Program-made: the position numbers and the translations under genes
Shown here: one piece after another, positions 8,001 through 13,896 of the stretch
Numbering within the stretch: the stretch's first letter is position 1
How the letters are laid out: each line of letters begins with the position of its first letter
The notes under the pieces: generated by a model
The model's database searches: none
Told to the model about the DNA's origin: nothing
The model's input: only the letters and a program-made list of their open reading frames with translations
NCBI GenBank assembly: GCA_028866155.1
Contig: JAGWIT010000004.1
Span: 1-39,947 of the forward strand
Length of the DNA stretch: 39,947 nt
Reading direction: 5' to 3'
From: Patescibacteria group bacterium
GTDB taxonomy: Bacteria > Patescibacteriota > Minisyncoccia > Phycocordibacterales > SBAW01

Positions 8001-8120
8001 GGGAGGGAAATTTTCTTTGGGGATGCGCAACAGCACAAACAGGCCGGCTATAACAAGCGCCACGATGAGCGCGTAGCTAAATTGCCGTCGTTCGAGAAAA
8101 AAGTTCCACAGCCACAACAT
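5028..8120 (-). CDS. RND-family efflux permease (AcrB/MdtB type)
   Basis: 1030 aa, full length for a hydrophobe/amphiphile exporter. Twelve membrane helices are predicted: one N-terminal (FSYALIVALVIAGLFVLL), then clusters after two large periplasmic loops. The first loop begins IETLVTDKLEDQI, a typical porter-domain start. The helix 4 motif reads GILVDSGIVVTEA, so one of the two adjacent Asp residues of the AcrB proton relay is Ser. Helix 10 carries GGVIINHAIILMD in place of the usual NNAI. Uses the proton gradient to move substrates, unknown here. It lies 6 nt after the adaptor gene, an operon of two. No TolC-like gene is present, as expected for a cell without a classical outer membrane. 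Confidence 0.95.
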   Translation of the reverse strand: MLWLWNFFLERRQFSYALIVALVIAGLFVLLRIPKENFPPIEIPYGVVTTSLPGASAADIETLVTDKLEDQIANISNIDTMTSDSSDGVSSIVVQFTANADTNQSIQDLRDAVAKAVPDLPTDAAAPQVSKVNFNDQPILVASIEGGLPPTEFSKLGKEVSDDLKNIQGVSRVDVAGVPDREVDVIVKQASLAQYGLTLANIISAIGASNAALPAGSISMQGVNYDVNFKGGIADPSELQNIAVTTKGGSPVYLRDISTISDGLAPATTYSRASIAGKPSSQAITLLIYKQQGGSIQGIADSVKKEFAALGQTTLKGQSVLISPATDQGAQVGKQLGDLTRTGAETVALVIAVLLITIGWRESLVAALSIPLSFLISFIGLYLSGNTLNFISLFALILAVGILVDSGIVVTEAIHTRTKSYGSKTEAARAALRDYAWPLIAGTMATVAVFAPLFFISGIVGKFIAGIPYTLIFVLMASIFVALGIVPLIAVLFTKERQNRLERWQEEHTERITLWYKRMLHRLLESRRGQKIFLWTLGILFCLSLVLPATGLVQTVFFPQGDQDFLYINIEKPTGTTLSQTDLAAREVEEILYADRDIASFQTTVGQSSALSGSATAGSSQANITVNLPSGHAKTSTQVMQELQQKLAAVTDANVQVLQASSGPGGGAPIQIQFEGDDLNALIAAADNGRQMLGTIPHVINITSSTQNNGTEFDLAIDRAKATALGLSTVQVAQELRAAIQGTKATTITQPSQDIDVVVKLDLNPNYTEPSGTTQTTIDSIKNLSIQGPSGPVLLGSVLTASLGTSNATISHKDKKRIETVSAYPDDKTTATNVTGEFQKRIGELNLPAGVSVSYGGESQSINQSFSDMFVALIAGLVLMFMILIIAFNSIRYTLYLLLIVPLSLIGVLDGLALTGQPVSFTSLLGVIALGGVIINHAIILMDSMIHHVRSNPGKPIIDVVVDSAATRLRPIVLTTVTTVIGMLPLAFSNASWGPLAYAVMFGLAFAITLTLVLVPVLFFRAPHQEAKER

Positions 8121-8126
8121 AGTTTT

Positions 8127-9677
8127 TTATTGCGGGTTCACCGCCACGGTTTGCCCGTCCGAGAGTCCGCGCGCATCGGTCACTATCTGCATGTCCTGCG
8201 TGAGTCCCGCGAGCACGGTTACCTGGTCGCCCAAAATAGTGCCGAGCGTTATCGGGTGGATAACCAGCGTCGAGCTTGCCGAAACGGTAAATACCGCCGG
8301 GCCCTGCGGCGTTATCTTCGCGGCAATAATGGGGATGAGCATTGCGCCCGCCGTTTTTGGCGGCGCGGCGGCGCGCGAAAGCGAGACACTCACCGTGTCG
8401 CCGTCGGTAAGGCCGTCTTGTCCCGCCGAGAGCCCGACCTTAACCGGTATGGCGCCTGTCGACGGGTCGAGCGCCGGAGCGATAGAGACAACGATGCCCT
8501 GCGTGCTGCCGTTGATGATCGCTTTGCTTCCCACCGTGAGCGTTTTTGCATCACTTGGCGTGACGCCGATATCAATCTCCAAAGCGCCGGGATTCGAAAC
8601 CTGCGCCACCTGCCCGAAGGCGGAGACATAGTCGCCCTGATGTACCGGCAGGCTCACAATGGCTCCCGAGATAGGGGAGCGCGCAATGGTCTTCTCCAGG
8701 TTTGCTTCTGCACTCGCGAGCGCGGCCTGCTCCTGCGCCACTTGAGCCTGCGCCGACGCGACGTCGGGCGACGCGCTGCCCGAGCCGCCGCTCACAAGCG
8801 TCGCTTGCGCGGAAGTAAGTGCTGAAAGTGCTGAGGTCAACGAAGTGCGCGCTGCGGTCGCCGCGCTGATGTCGGCGGTCAGCTGCGCCTGCGAGACATT
8901 TTGGTTTGGAATAGCGGTATTGAGCGCCTGCAAAATATTGTCGAAGAAGGTGCGTGTGTCGCGGACCTCGCCGAGCGTGGTCGTAAGTTCTGCGTTGAGG
9001 TCGTCGCTCTGCGAGAGCGTTTTAGCGCGCGCGGTCTCGCGCGCCCACGCCTGGCCGAGCGTCTCGCGCTCGTTCACGATAGTGATGGGGAGCTGCGAGT
9101 TGGAGGTGGTTACCAAAAATTGCGGGTTCGTGCTGTCGGGGTTGCTGATCATCGTGTCCGCGGTGCCGCGGATGGCGCTGTCGACCGAGCCGTATGCGGC
9201 AAGGAGCGCGTTGACCGCGGCCGCTTTTGCCGACGTGCCGGTCGGACCCGACACTTTGGCGAGGTTTGCATTGGCCGCGTCAAGCGCGCCTTGCGCCTGC
9301 GCTACCGCCGCCTGCTGGCTGCTGTTCTCGAACTCGGCGATTATCTGGCCGGCCGACACATAGTCGCCCACCTTTTTGCTGAGCGTCGTTATCTGTCCGC
9401 CGGTTTGTGCGAGTATCGTCGCCTGGTTGAGCGATGTCACTTTACCCGTCACCACCAAGGGTCCCGTCTGCTGCGACAGGTTGGCGACCGTTTCAACTTG
9501 CACATGCGACACCTCGGCGGGCGCCTGCGCGGCGGGCGAAGAGCGGGTGGCAAAATGCACGCCAAGCAAAACCGCCGCGATAACCAATGCGCCGCCAATA
9601 CCAACCTTTATCGCTCCAAAACGCTGCACTAGCAATACAAAAGGCCTCCCGATCTTCCTCAAAAAATCCATAAACAT
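8127..9677 (-). CDS. RND efflux periplasmic-adaptor (HlyD/AcrA-type) protein
   Basis: 516 aa from the chosen ATG. A single N-terminal membrane anchor (about residues 20-45) is followed by a split lipoyl/barrel-sandwich domain (VVTGKVTSLNQATILAQTGG near the start and ARSPISGAIVSLPVHQGDYVSAFGQVAQVS later). Between them lies an unusually long alpha-helical hairpin with many Ala and Gln, then beta-barrel and membrane-proximal domains. Links the RND permease to the cell exterior. The start at 9677 is chosen because TTGAGA (9713-9708), 17 bp and TATGGT (9690-9685) place transcription start at about 9678. An in-frame ATG further upstream would lie inside the promoter. Confidence 0.9.
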   Translation of the reverse strand: MFMDFLRKIGRPFVLLVQRFGAIKVGIGGALVIAAVLLGVHFATRSSPAAQAPAEVSHVQVETVANLSQQTGPLVVTGKVTSLNQATILAQTGGQITTLSKKVGDYVSAGQIIAEFENSSQQAAVAQAQGALDAANANLAKVSGPTGTSAKAAAVNALLAAYGSVDSAIRGTADTMISNPDSTNPQFLVTTSNSQLPITIVNERETLGQAWARETARAKTLSQSDDLNAELTTTLGEVRDTRTFFDNILQALNTAIPNQNVSQAQLTADISAATAARTSLTSALSALTSAQATLVSGGSGSASPDVASAQAQVAQEQAALASAEANLEKTIARSPISGAIVSLPVHQGDYVSAFGQVAQVSNPGALEIDIGVTPSDAKTLTVGSKAIINGSTQGIVVSIAPALDPSTGAIPVKVGLSAGQDGLTDGDTVSVSLSRAAAPPKTAGAMLIPIIAAKITPQGPAVFTVSASSTLVIHPITLGTILGDQVTVLAGLTQDMQIVTDARGLSDGQTVAVNPQ

Positions 9678-9684
9678 AAAATTA

Positions 9685-9713
9685 ACCATACTCCACTTAT
9701 GTATAAATCTCAA
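9685..9713 (-). promoter_or_regulatory. Promoter of the RND adaptor-permease operon
   Basis: Minus strand TTGAGA, 17-bp spacer, TATGGT. The -10 box ends 7 nt before the ATG at 9677, predicting a leaderless or nearly leaderless mRNA. Confidence 0.6.
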
Positions 9714-9771
9714 TTAATCCTTCCATGTAGGCTTCCTTGTGCCTTCATGAAGTTTCGCCTACGATAGAATG

Positions 9772-10734
9772 ATGAATAGATTTGCCGCCACCATGCTCGC
9801 ACTCATTATCGTGGTCGGGGGCGTGTTCTTGTGGGAGTATCGCGACGCGCCGTGGCTGGCGCCCTACCTCGGTTCGGGCGCCAAGCAACAGCAGCTGGTT
9901 GGCACCGCATCCTATTTATGTGATCAAGGCAAAACTATCAGCGCGTCATACTATCAGGGTACACAAGGCCAACCTGCCTCGACCAGCGCGTCGGGAATGC
10001 CGCCAACGCCCAACGGCTCGGTTGCGCTCACGCTCTCCGACGGCCGTTCGATGACCCTGCCGCAAACCATCTCCGGCTCGGGCATTCGCTACGCCAGCTC
10101 GGGCGACGCGTTTGTTTTTTGGAGCAAGGGCAATACCGCGTTTGTCGAAGAAGGTGCTTCGAGCCAGCAAACCTACGCCAACTGCATAGCGCTAAGCAAC
10201 ATTGCGGGGCAGGAGCAGTGGACTGCGTTCGCATCGTCAACGTTTGGCTTCTCGGTTAAATATCCGCAGGGTTACACTCCCGCTTCCTATGTCTACCAAG
10301 AGCTAGGCCCGGGCAAAGATATTAAAGGAGTGAAGTTCACCATCCCTGCGTCAGTAGCGACCGGCACTAATCTCGCGAGCGACTCCTATATTTCAGTCGA
10401 GCAGTTGCCCAGTGTTCAGCCTGCCACGACTGGAGTGTCGGGGGATTGCACCGCCGATAAATTCCTCGACATGGGCAACGGCTCCCATATACAAACGGTA
10501 ACCGATAATGGCGTCGACTATTCGGTCGCCTCCTCAACCGGCGCGGGGGCCGGGAACCGCTACGAAGAGTGGGCGTGGGCAATACCCGGCACCAACCCGT
10601 GTCTGGCAGTGCGCTACTTCATCCACTATGGCGTGATTCAAAATTATCCGCCCGGCATGGTCCAGCAGTTCGACGAAGCCGCGCTGTTGAAGCAATTCGA
10701 CGGCATCCGCCAGTCGCTCGTGATAGGGAAGTAA
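9772..10734 (+). CDS. Membrane-anchored MliC-like (C-type lysozyme inhibitor) protein with a second extracellular domain
   Basis: 320 aa. Residues 5-22 are a membrane anchor. Residues about 46-142 match the MliC/PliC inhibitor fold: ASYLCDQGKTISASYY, VALTLSDGRSMTLP, SGSGIRYASSGDAFVFWSKG and a closing Cys (C50 with C138 as the expected disulfide). In characterised members the SGxxY segment blocks the lysozyme active site. The C-terminal half begins WTAFASSTFGFSVKYPQGY, a PsbP-like beta domain seen in many CPR surface proteins. TACGAT (9760-9765) ends 6 nt before ATG 9772, so a leaderless mRNA is expected and the adjacent ATG at 9769 is less likely. Its stop codon lies within the left direct repeat of the transposase unit. 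Confidence 0.8.
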   Translation: MNRFAATMLALIIVVGGVFLWEYRDAPWLAPYLGSGAKQQQLVGTASYLCDQGKTISASYYQGTQGQPASTSASGMPPTPNGSVALTLSDGRSMTLPQTISGSGIRYASSGDAFVFWSKGNTAFVEEGASSQQTYANCIALSNIAGQEQWTAFASSTFGFSVKYPQGYTPASYVYQELGPGKDIKGVKFTIPASVATGTNLASDSYISVEQLPSVQPATTGVSGDCTADKFLDMGNGSHIQTVTDNGVDYSVASSTGAGAGNRYEEWAWAIPGTNPCLAVRYFIHYGVIQNYPPGMVQQFDEAALLKQFDGIRQSLVIGK

Positions 10735-10735
10735 A
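10712..10735 (+). repeat. Left 24-bp direct repeat of the transposase unit
   Basis: Begins AGTCGCTCGTGATAGGG and is identical to 11465-11488. It encodes the last residues and stop codon of the MliC-like gene. Confidence 0.9.
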
Positions 10736-10746
10736 TTGACCCATAT

Positions 10747-10771
10747 TACGGATTTACGAAACCCGTATTTT
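10747..10771 (-). repeat. Left REP-like hairpin, inverted copy at 11262-11286
   Basis: 25 bp, exact reverse complement of 11262-11286. On the minus strand the core TACGGGTTT, loop CGT, AAATCCGTA folds into a 9-bp stem. Confidence 0.8.
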
Positions 10772-10772
10772 T

Positions 10773-11429
10773 TTATTCAAGAAAATATGGAGAGAGTTTT
10801 TTCAAGTTCATATCGTTGAGGAATTCTTTCGTTTTCTTTTCCACGTTTCCGTAGGAGTCAGCAAAGAGATCAGTGGCGATAACAGAAGGAAAATTACGTT
10901 CGCCGCAATAGTCGAGATAGCTGCTCCATTTATAATTCTTTAGATGTGCTATCGCCTCGGCGAGGCTCTTGATATGGCCATTGCGCCAGCTGCGGGAGTC
11001 GTTGAAGTAGTCTAGCGGATTCAAATGGATGTAGTGAAGGATATAAAGAAAGTAGGCATCCTCATCTATCAATTTTTTCTTTGTTCTGCCTTGAAACAAT
11101 GTTCCGCTTCTTTTGTACCGTTCGTTAAAATAATTTGCATACCCTACATTCAGTTTCCGCAAAAATAACGTTAGACCTCCCTCGACCCTTTCGGAGACCA
11201 GTAGATGGTAGTGATTTTTCATCAAGCACCATCCATGTAAATCAACAATCTTCTCCCGCTCAAAATACGGGTTTCGTAAATCCGTATTTCGTTGATGGTG
11301 CCGGACATTGTCGGCAGGTTTTACGTCATTGAACTCATACAGATCGTGCACAAAGCGTGCATAATCGCGGCCGTCCATGAATAGGCGCCTTTTTTCTACG
11401 CCGCGGTTGAACACATGATATATATCCAT
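10773..11429 (-). CDS. REP-associated tyrosine transposase (Y1/IS200-like)
   Basis: 218 aa. Begins MDIYHVFNRGVEKRRLF, the characteristic RAYT opening. The HUH metal motif is MKNHYHLLV (H73, H75) and candidate nucleophile tyrosines lie in NVGYANYFN (Y97 or Y100), followed by RSGTLFQGR and YILHYIHLNP. Such enzymes cut single-stranded DNA at REP-like hairpins, forming a 5'-phosphotyrosine link. Residues about 49-56 (TDLRNPYF) are encoded by an inverted copy of the element's left hairpin. The frame could be extended upstream to 11510, but that part reads through the right direct repeat and is unlike the family. The gene appears intact. Confidence 0.9.
   Translation of the reverse strand: MDIYHVFNRGVEKRRLFMDGRDYARFVHDLYEFNDVKPADNVRHHQRNTDLRNPYFEREKIVDLHGWCLMKNHYHLLVSERVEGGLTLFLRKLNVGYANYFNERYKRSGTLFQGRTKKKLIDEDAYFLYILHYIHLNPLDYFNDSRSWRNGHIKSLAEAIAHLKNYKWSSYLDYCGERNFPSVIATDLFADSYGNVEKKTKEFLNDMNLKKLSPYFLE
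11262..11286 (+). repeat. Internal inverted copy of the REP-like hairpin, within the transposase gene
   Basis: 25 bp, exact reverse complement of 10747-10771. It could fold to a stem-loop in the transposase mRNA or be a second cleavage or binding site. Confidence 0.8.
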
Positions 11430-11464
11430 CGGCCGGACTATAAACGGATTTACGAAATCGGTAA

Positions 11465-11488
11465 AGTCGCTCGTGATAGGGAAGTAAA
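11465..11488 (+). repeat. Right 24-bp direct repeat of the transposase unit
   Basis: Identical to 10712-10735. It is a stray copy of the 3' end of the MliC-like gene, 5 bp outside the right hairpin. Confidence 0.9.
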
Positions 11489-11494
11489 AAAATA

Positions 11495-11527
11495 ATCCCG
11501 TCTCGCGCAATTGTAGCGGGACAGGAT
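11495..11527 (-). terminator. Terminator of the Gam-like gene
   Basis: On the minus strand ATCCTGTCCCGC pairs with GCGAGACGGGAT (11 of 12 positions, one G-T) around a 9-nt loop. It is followed by TATTTTTTT and lies about 10 nt after the Gam stop codon. Confidence 0.75.
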
Positions 11528-11534
11528 CTTTAGT

Positions 11535-12119
11535 TCACTCGGCGGCTTCGGATAGACTTTCGGCCTCTTTCACCACTATCGTCCACCGGTTGGTCGAAAG
11601 ATTGCAGTTAAGCCGCTCATCGCGACCCGAGGGCCTAATGGTGAACTTCTCGGTTTGCGTTATGTTCACTCCCTCGATGCTTTTGGCAACATCTTGATCT
11701 GCGAGCAGTGCCTCCTTGTTCACCTCTTCTTTGACGCGGATAAACCGCTCAAGCTTCAGCGTTTTAAGCCGCTTCACAATAGTCTCGGCTTTTTCGGCAA
11801 GCTCGACCGCAGGCGGCGAGGTCGACCACGCCACGATCCCGCCGCTTTGCAGTGTCGCGCTCTTGCGCCCCGGTTCGAGTATCTCCTCACGATGCTCTTC
11901 GGCAAAAGCGCGGATAGCCTTGGCTATCTCACGGACTTCAGCGGTGTACTCTTTTATCTTTTTCTCCGCTGCCGTTTCGAACTGTTTTATAGCAAGCGCT
12001 GCATCGAGTCGGCATTGTTCCGACCGCGAAAGCAGGGTGCCGAGCCGGCGATCGAGCTGTGCCGCCTCGAACATCGACTTGGGCGGCGGCACTCGCTTGG
12101 GCCGTTGTTTTTTGGCCAT
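11535..12119 (-). CDS. Mu Gam-like DNA-end-binding protein (host-nuclease inhibitor family)
   Basis: 194 aa. A basic N-terminus (MAKKQRPKRVPPPKS) is followed by a long charged helical section (about residues 20-80), then TLQSGGIVAWSTSPPAVELAE, KTLKLERFIRVKEEVNKEALL and EGVNITQTEKFTIRPS, the order seen in phage Mu Gam (PF07352-type). Mu Gam is a Ku-like protein that coats double-stranded ends and blocks exonucleases. No other phage genes are present. It is divergent from a PIF1-like helicase through an intergenic dyad and close to a LexA-like gene, suggesting a chromosomal end-protection role. AGGAG lies 6 nt before the ATG, unlike most genes here, which hints at transfer. Confidence 0.82.
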   Translation of the reverse strand: MAKKQRPKRVPPPKSMFEAAQLDRRLGTLLSRSEQCRLDAALAIKQFETAAEKKIKEYTAEVREIAKAIRAFAEEHREEILEPGRKSATLQSGGIVAWSTSPPAVELAEKAETIVKRLKTLKLERFIRVKEEVNKEALLADQDVAKSIEGVNITQTEKFTIRPSGRDERLNCNLSTNRWTIVVKEAESLSEAAE

Positions 12120-12156
12120 AACAAACTCCTATTTTGTGCGTTGCTCCAGCCTCCAG

Positions 12157-12187
12157 TATACCAAAATTGGTGTAAAAAATTGGTGTA
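12157..12187. promoter_or_regulatory. Putative operator in the gam / helicase divergent region
   Basis: TATACCAAAATTGGTGTA (12157-12174) is an imperfect palindrome (14 of 18 positions symmetric). The half-site AATTGGTGTA is repeated directly at 12165-12174 and 12178-12187, just before the helicase -10 box TACTAT (12191-12196). A related CTGGTGTA lies upstream of the LexA-like gene. Confidence 0.5.
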
Positions 12188-12202
12188 CGGTACTATGTCC
12201 CG

Positions 12203-13795
12203 ATGACCCAGGCCGAGGCTCTCACCATTCTTAAAACCGGCGCGAATGTTTTTTTGACCGGTGAGCCGGGCGCGGGCAAGTCGCACACCGTCAACGAGTT
12301 TGTTGCGCGGCTCCGGCAACATGGCATCGAGCCGGCCATCACCGCCTCAACCGGCATTGCGGCGACACACATCGGCGGGATGACCATCCACTCGTGGTGC
12401 GGCATCGGCATCAAGCGCACGCTCAATCAATATGACCTCGATCGTATAGCCTCGAGTGAGCACGTGGTCAAGCGGATGCGGCGCACCAAAATTTTAATCA
12501 TCGACGAAGTGTCCATGCTTTCTCCCGACACGCTGTCGATGGTCGACGCCGTGTGCCGCGAAGTATTGGGCTCCTCTCGCGCATTCGGCGGCCTGCAAAT
12601 TATTTTTGTCGGCGATTTCTTTCAATTGCCACCAATCGTAAAAAGGCAAGAGGCACAGCAGTCAGACAGCGGCCTCTCTTTTGATTCACTTGAAGACTCG
12701 CGCCCAAGGTTTGCCTACGACTCCGACGCGTGGGCGCACGCCAACCCGGTGGTGTGCTACCTGACCGAACAGCACCGCCAAGACGATAAAATCTTTCTCG
12801 ATATTCTCTCGGCCATTAGGCGCAACTCTTTTGGCGAGGAGCATCTCGAGCATATAGAGGCGCGCAAAGTGTCGCGCGGCAAGCAAGTGGCGGGAGCGAC
12901 AAAACTTTTTTCGCACAACGCCGACGTTGACCGCCTCAACGATGAAACTCTCGGCAATATAGCAGGCACGCCAAAAAGTTTTGTCATGCAGTCTCAGGGT
13001 GCGCCGTCTATAGTCGCCGCGCTCATCAAAAGCTGTCTCTCGCCCGAAGCGCTCTTCCTCAAAGTAGGCGCGTCGGTGATGTTCACCAAAAATAATCCTA
13101 AAGAAGGCTACGTCAACGGCACGCTCGGTACCGTTGTGTCGTTTAATTCGTTCAACAGCTATCCGACGGTTGAGACGCGCGCGGGGCGCATGATAGAGGT
13201 CGAGCCGATGGATTGGACAGTCGAGGAGGGCGGCAAAATTCGCGCGCGCATAACCCAGCTGCCGCTTCGCTTGGCGTGGGCTATTACGGTCCACAAGAGC
13301 CAGGGGATGTCGCTCGATGAAGCGGTGATGGATTTAAGCGATGTGTTCGAGTTCGGCCAAGGATACGTTGCGCTCTCCCGCGTCCGGCGCCTCTCGGGTT
13401 TGCACTTGCTGGGGTGGAACAAGCGCACGTTTGAGGTGCATCCCGAGGTGTTAGCCAAGGATGAGCAATTTCGCGAGGCGTCCGAGGAGGCCGCCGAGGC
13501 GTTTGAGAAAATTGGCGCGGACGAGTTGCGTAAGATGCAGGAGAATTTTATTAAAGCGTGCGGTGGGCGGGTCGAGAAAGTTGAGCGCACTCCAAAAACT
13601 ACTGGTCGACTCGCACAGATTAGAGAGGCACACCCCAACGCCTATCGCCCGTGGGACGAGGCGCAGGACAAACAGCTCACGACACTGTTTCAAAACGGCA
13701 TACCACAAAAAGAAATCTCAAAAACCCTGGGCCGACAAAGCGGGTCAATCAGGGCACGGCTCATCAAGCTTGGGCTTATCGAAGAAGTGGCTTAA
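12203..13795 (+). CDS. PIF1-like DNA helicase with C-terminal helix-turn-helix
   Basis: 530 aa, superfamily 1B. Walker A is GEPGAGKS (20-27), motif Ia STGIAATHIGGMTIHSW (49-65), Walker B ILIIDEVSML (97-106). Late motifs are VHKSQGMSLDEAVMDL and GYVALSRVRRLSGLHLLGW. The family unwinds DNA 5' to 3' and clears forks, G-quadruplexes or RNA-DNA hybrids. The last 50 residues (YRPWDEAQDKQLTTLFQNG and IPQKEISKTLGRQSGSIRAR) form a Myb/SANT-like HTH, a likely DNA-targeting add-on. The -10 box TACTAT (12191-12196) ends 6 nt before the ATG, so the mRNA is probably leaderless. Neighbours suggest DNA repair. Confidence 0.92.
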   Translation: MTQAEALTILKTGANVFLTGEPGAGKSHTVNEFVARLRQHGIEPAITASTGIAATHIGGMTIHSWCGIGIKRTLNQYDLDRIASSEHVVKRMRRTKILIIDEVSMLSPDTLSMVDAVCREVLGSSRAFGGLQIIFVGDFFQLPPIVKRQEAQQSDSGLSFDSLEDSRPRFAYDSDAWAHANPVVCYLTEQHRQDDKIFLDILSAIRRNSFGEEHLEHIEARKVSRGKQVAGATKLFSHNADVDRLNDETLGNIAGTPKSFVMQSQGAPSIVAALIKSCLSPEALFLKVGASVMFTKNNPKEGYVNGTLGTVVSFNSFNSYPTVETRAGRMIEVEPMDWTVEEGGKIRARITQLPLRLAWAITVHKSQGMSLDEAVMDLSDVFEFGQGYVALSRVRRLSGLHLLGWNKRTFEVHPEVLAKDEQFREASEEAAEAFEKIGADELRKMQENFIKACGGRVEKVERTPKTTGRLAQIREAHPNAYRPWDEAQDKQLTTLFQNGIPQKEISKTLGRQSGSIRARLIKLGLIEEVA

Positions 13796-13813
13796 CCACA
13801 AGGCAGTGAGGGG

Positions 13814-13822
13814 TTATCCACA
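13814..13822 (+). promoter_or_regulatory. Consensus DnaA box
   Basis: TTATCCACA matches the 9-mer consensus exactly. It is a single copy 83 bp before the LexA-like gene, too isolated for an origin. It might be a DnaA regulatory site or chance. Confidence 0.4.
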
Positions 13823-13859
13823 AACTGGTGTATTGTGTGTATTGTAGCATAAAACTGTG

Positions 13860-13868
13860 TGCTAGAAT
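13860..13868 (+). promoter_or_regulatory. Extended -10 promoter of the lexA-like gene
   Basis: TGCTAGAAT fits TGn-TAnnnT. Upstream lie GGTGTATTG and TGTGTATTG repeats (about 13827-13845) that may contain the repressor site. No canonical E. coli- or Bacillus-type SOS box is present. Confidence 0.55.
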
Positions 13869-13896
13869 ATACATATATCAATAATTTATAAACTCT

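Larger units (their letters stand above)
10736..11464 (-). mobile_element. RAYT/IS200-like unit with subterminal hairpins
   Basis: A 729-bp AT-richer segment lies exactly between the 24-bp direct repeats and carries one transposase gene. ACGGATTTACGAAA occurs near both ends in the same orientation (10748-10761 and 11444-11457). Each copy is part of a hairpin: 10747-10767 has a 9-bp stem including one G-T pair, and 11447-11459 has a 5-bp stem with a 3-nt loop. These resemble the REP-like or subterminal palindromes recognised by Y1 transposases. A further inverted 25-bp copy of the left hairpin region (10747-10771) is found at 11262-11286, inside the coding sequence. Confidence 0.75.

Noticed and set aside
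11430-11510. N-terminal extension of the transposase up to 11510
   Set aside because: It translates the right direct repeat and hairpin; family members start near YHVFNRG.
13796-13896. Replication origin because of the DnaA box and AT-rich stretch
   Set aside because: Only one perfect DnaA box, no dnaA or dnaN gene nearby, and the region is only 100 bp.
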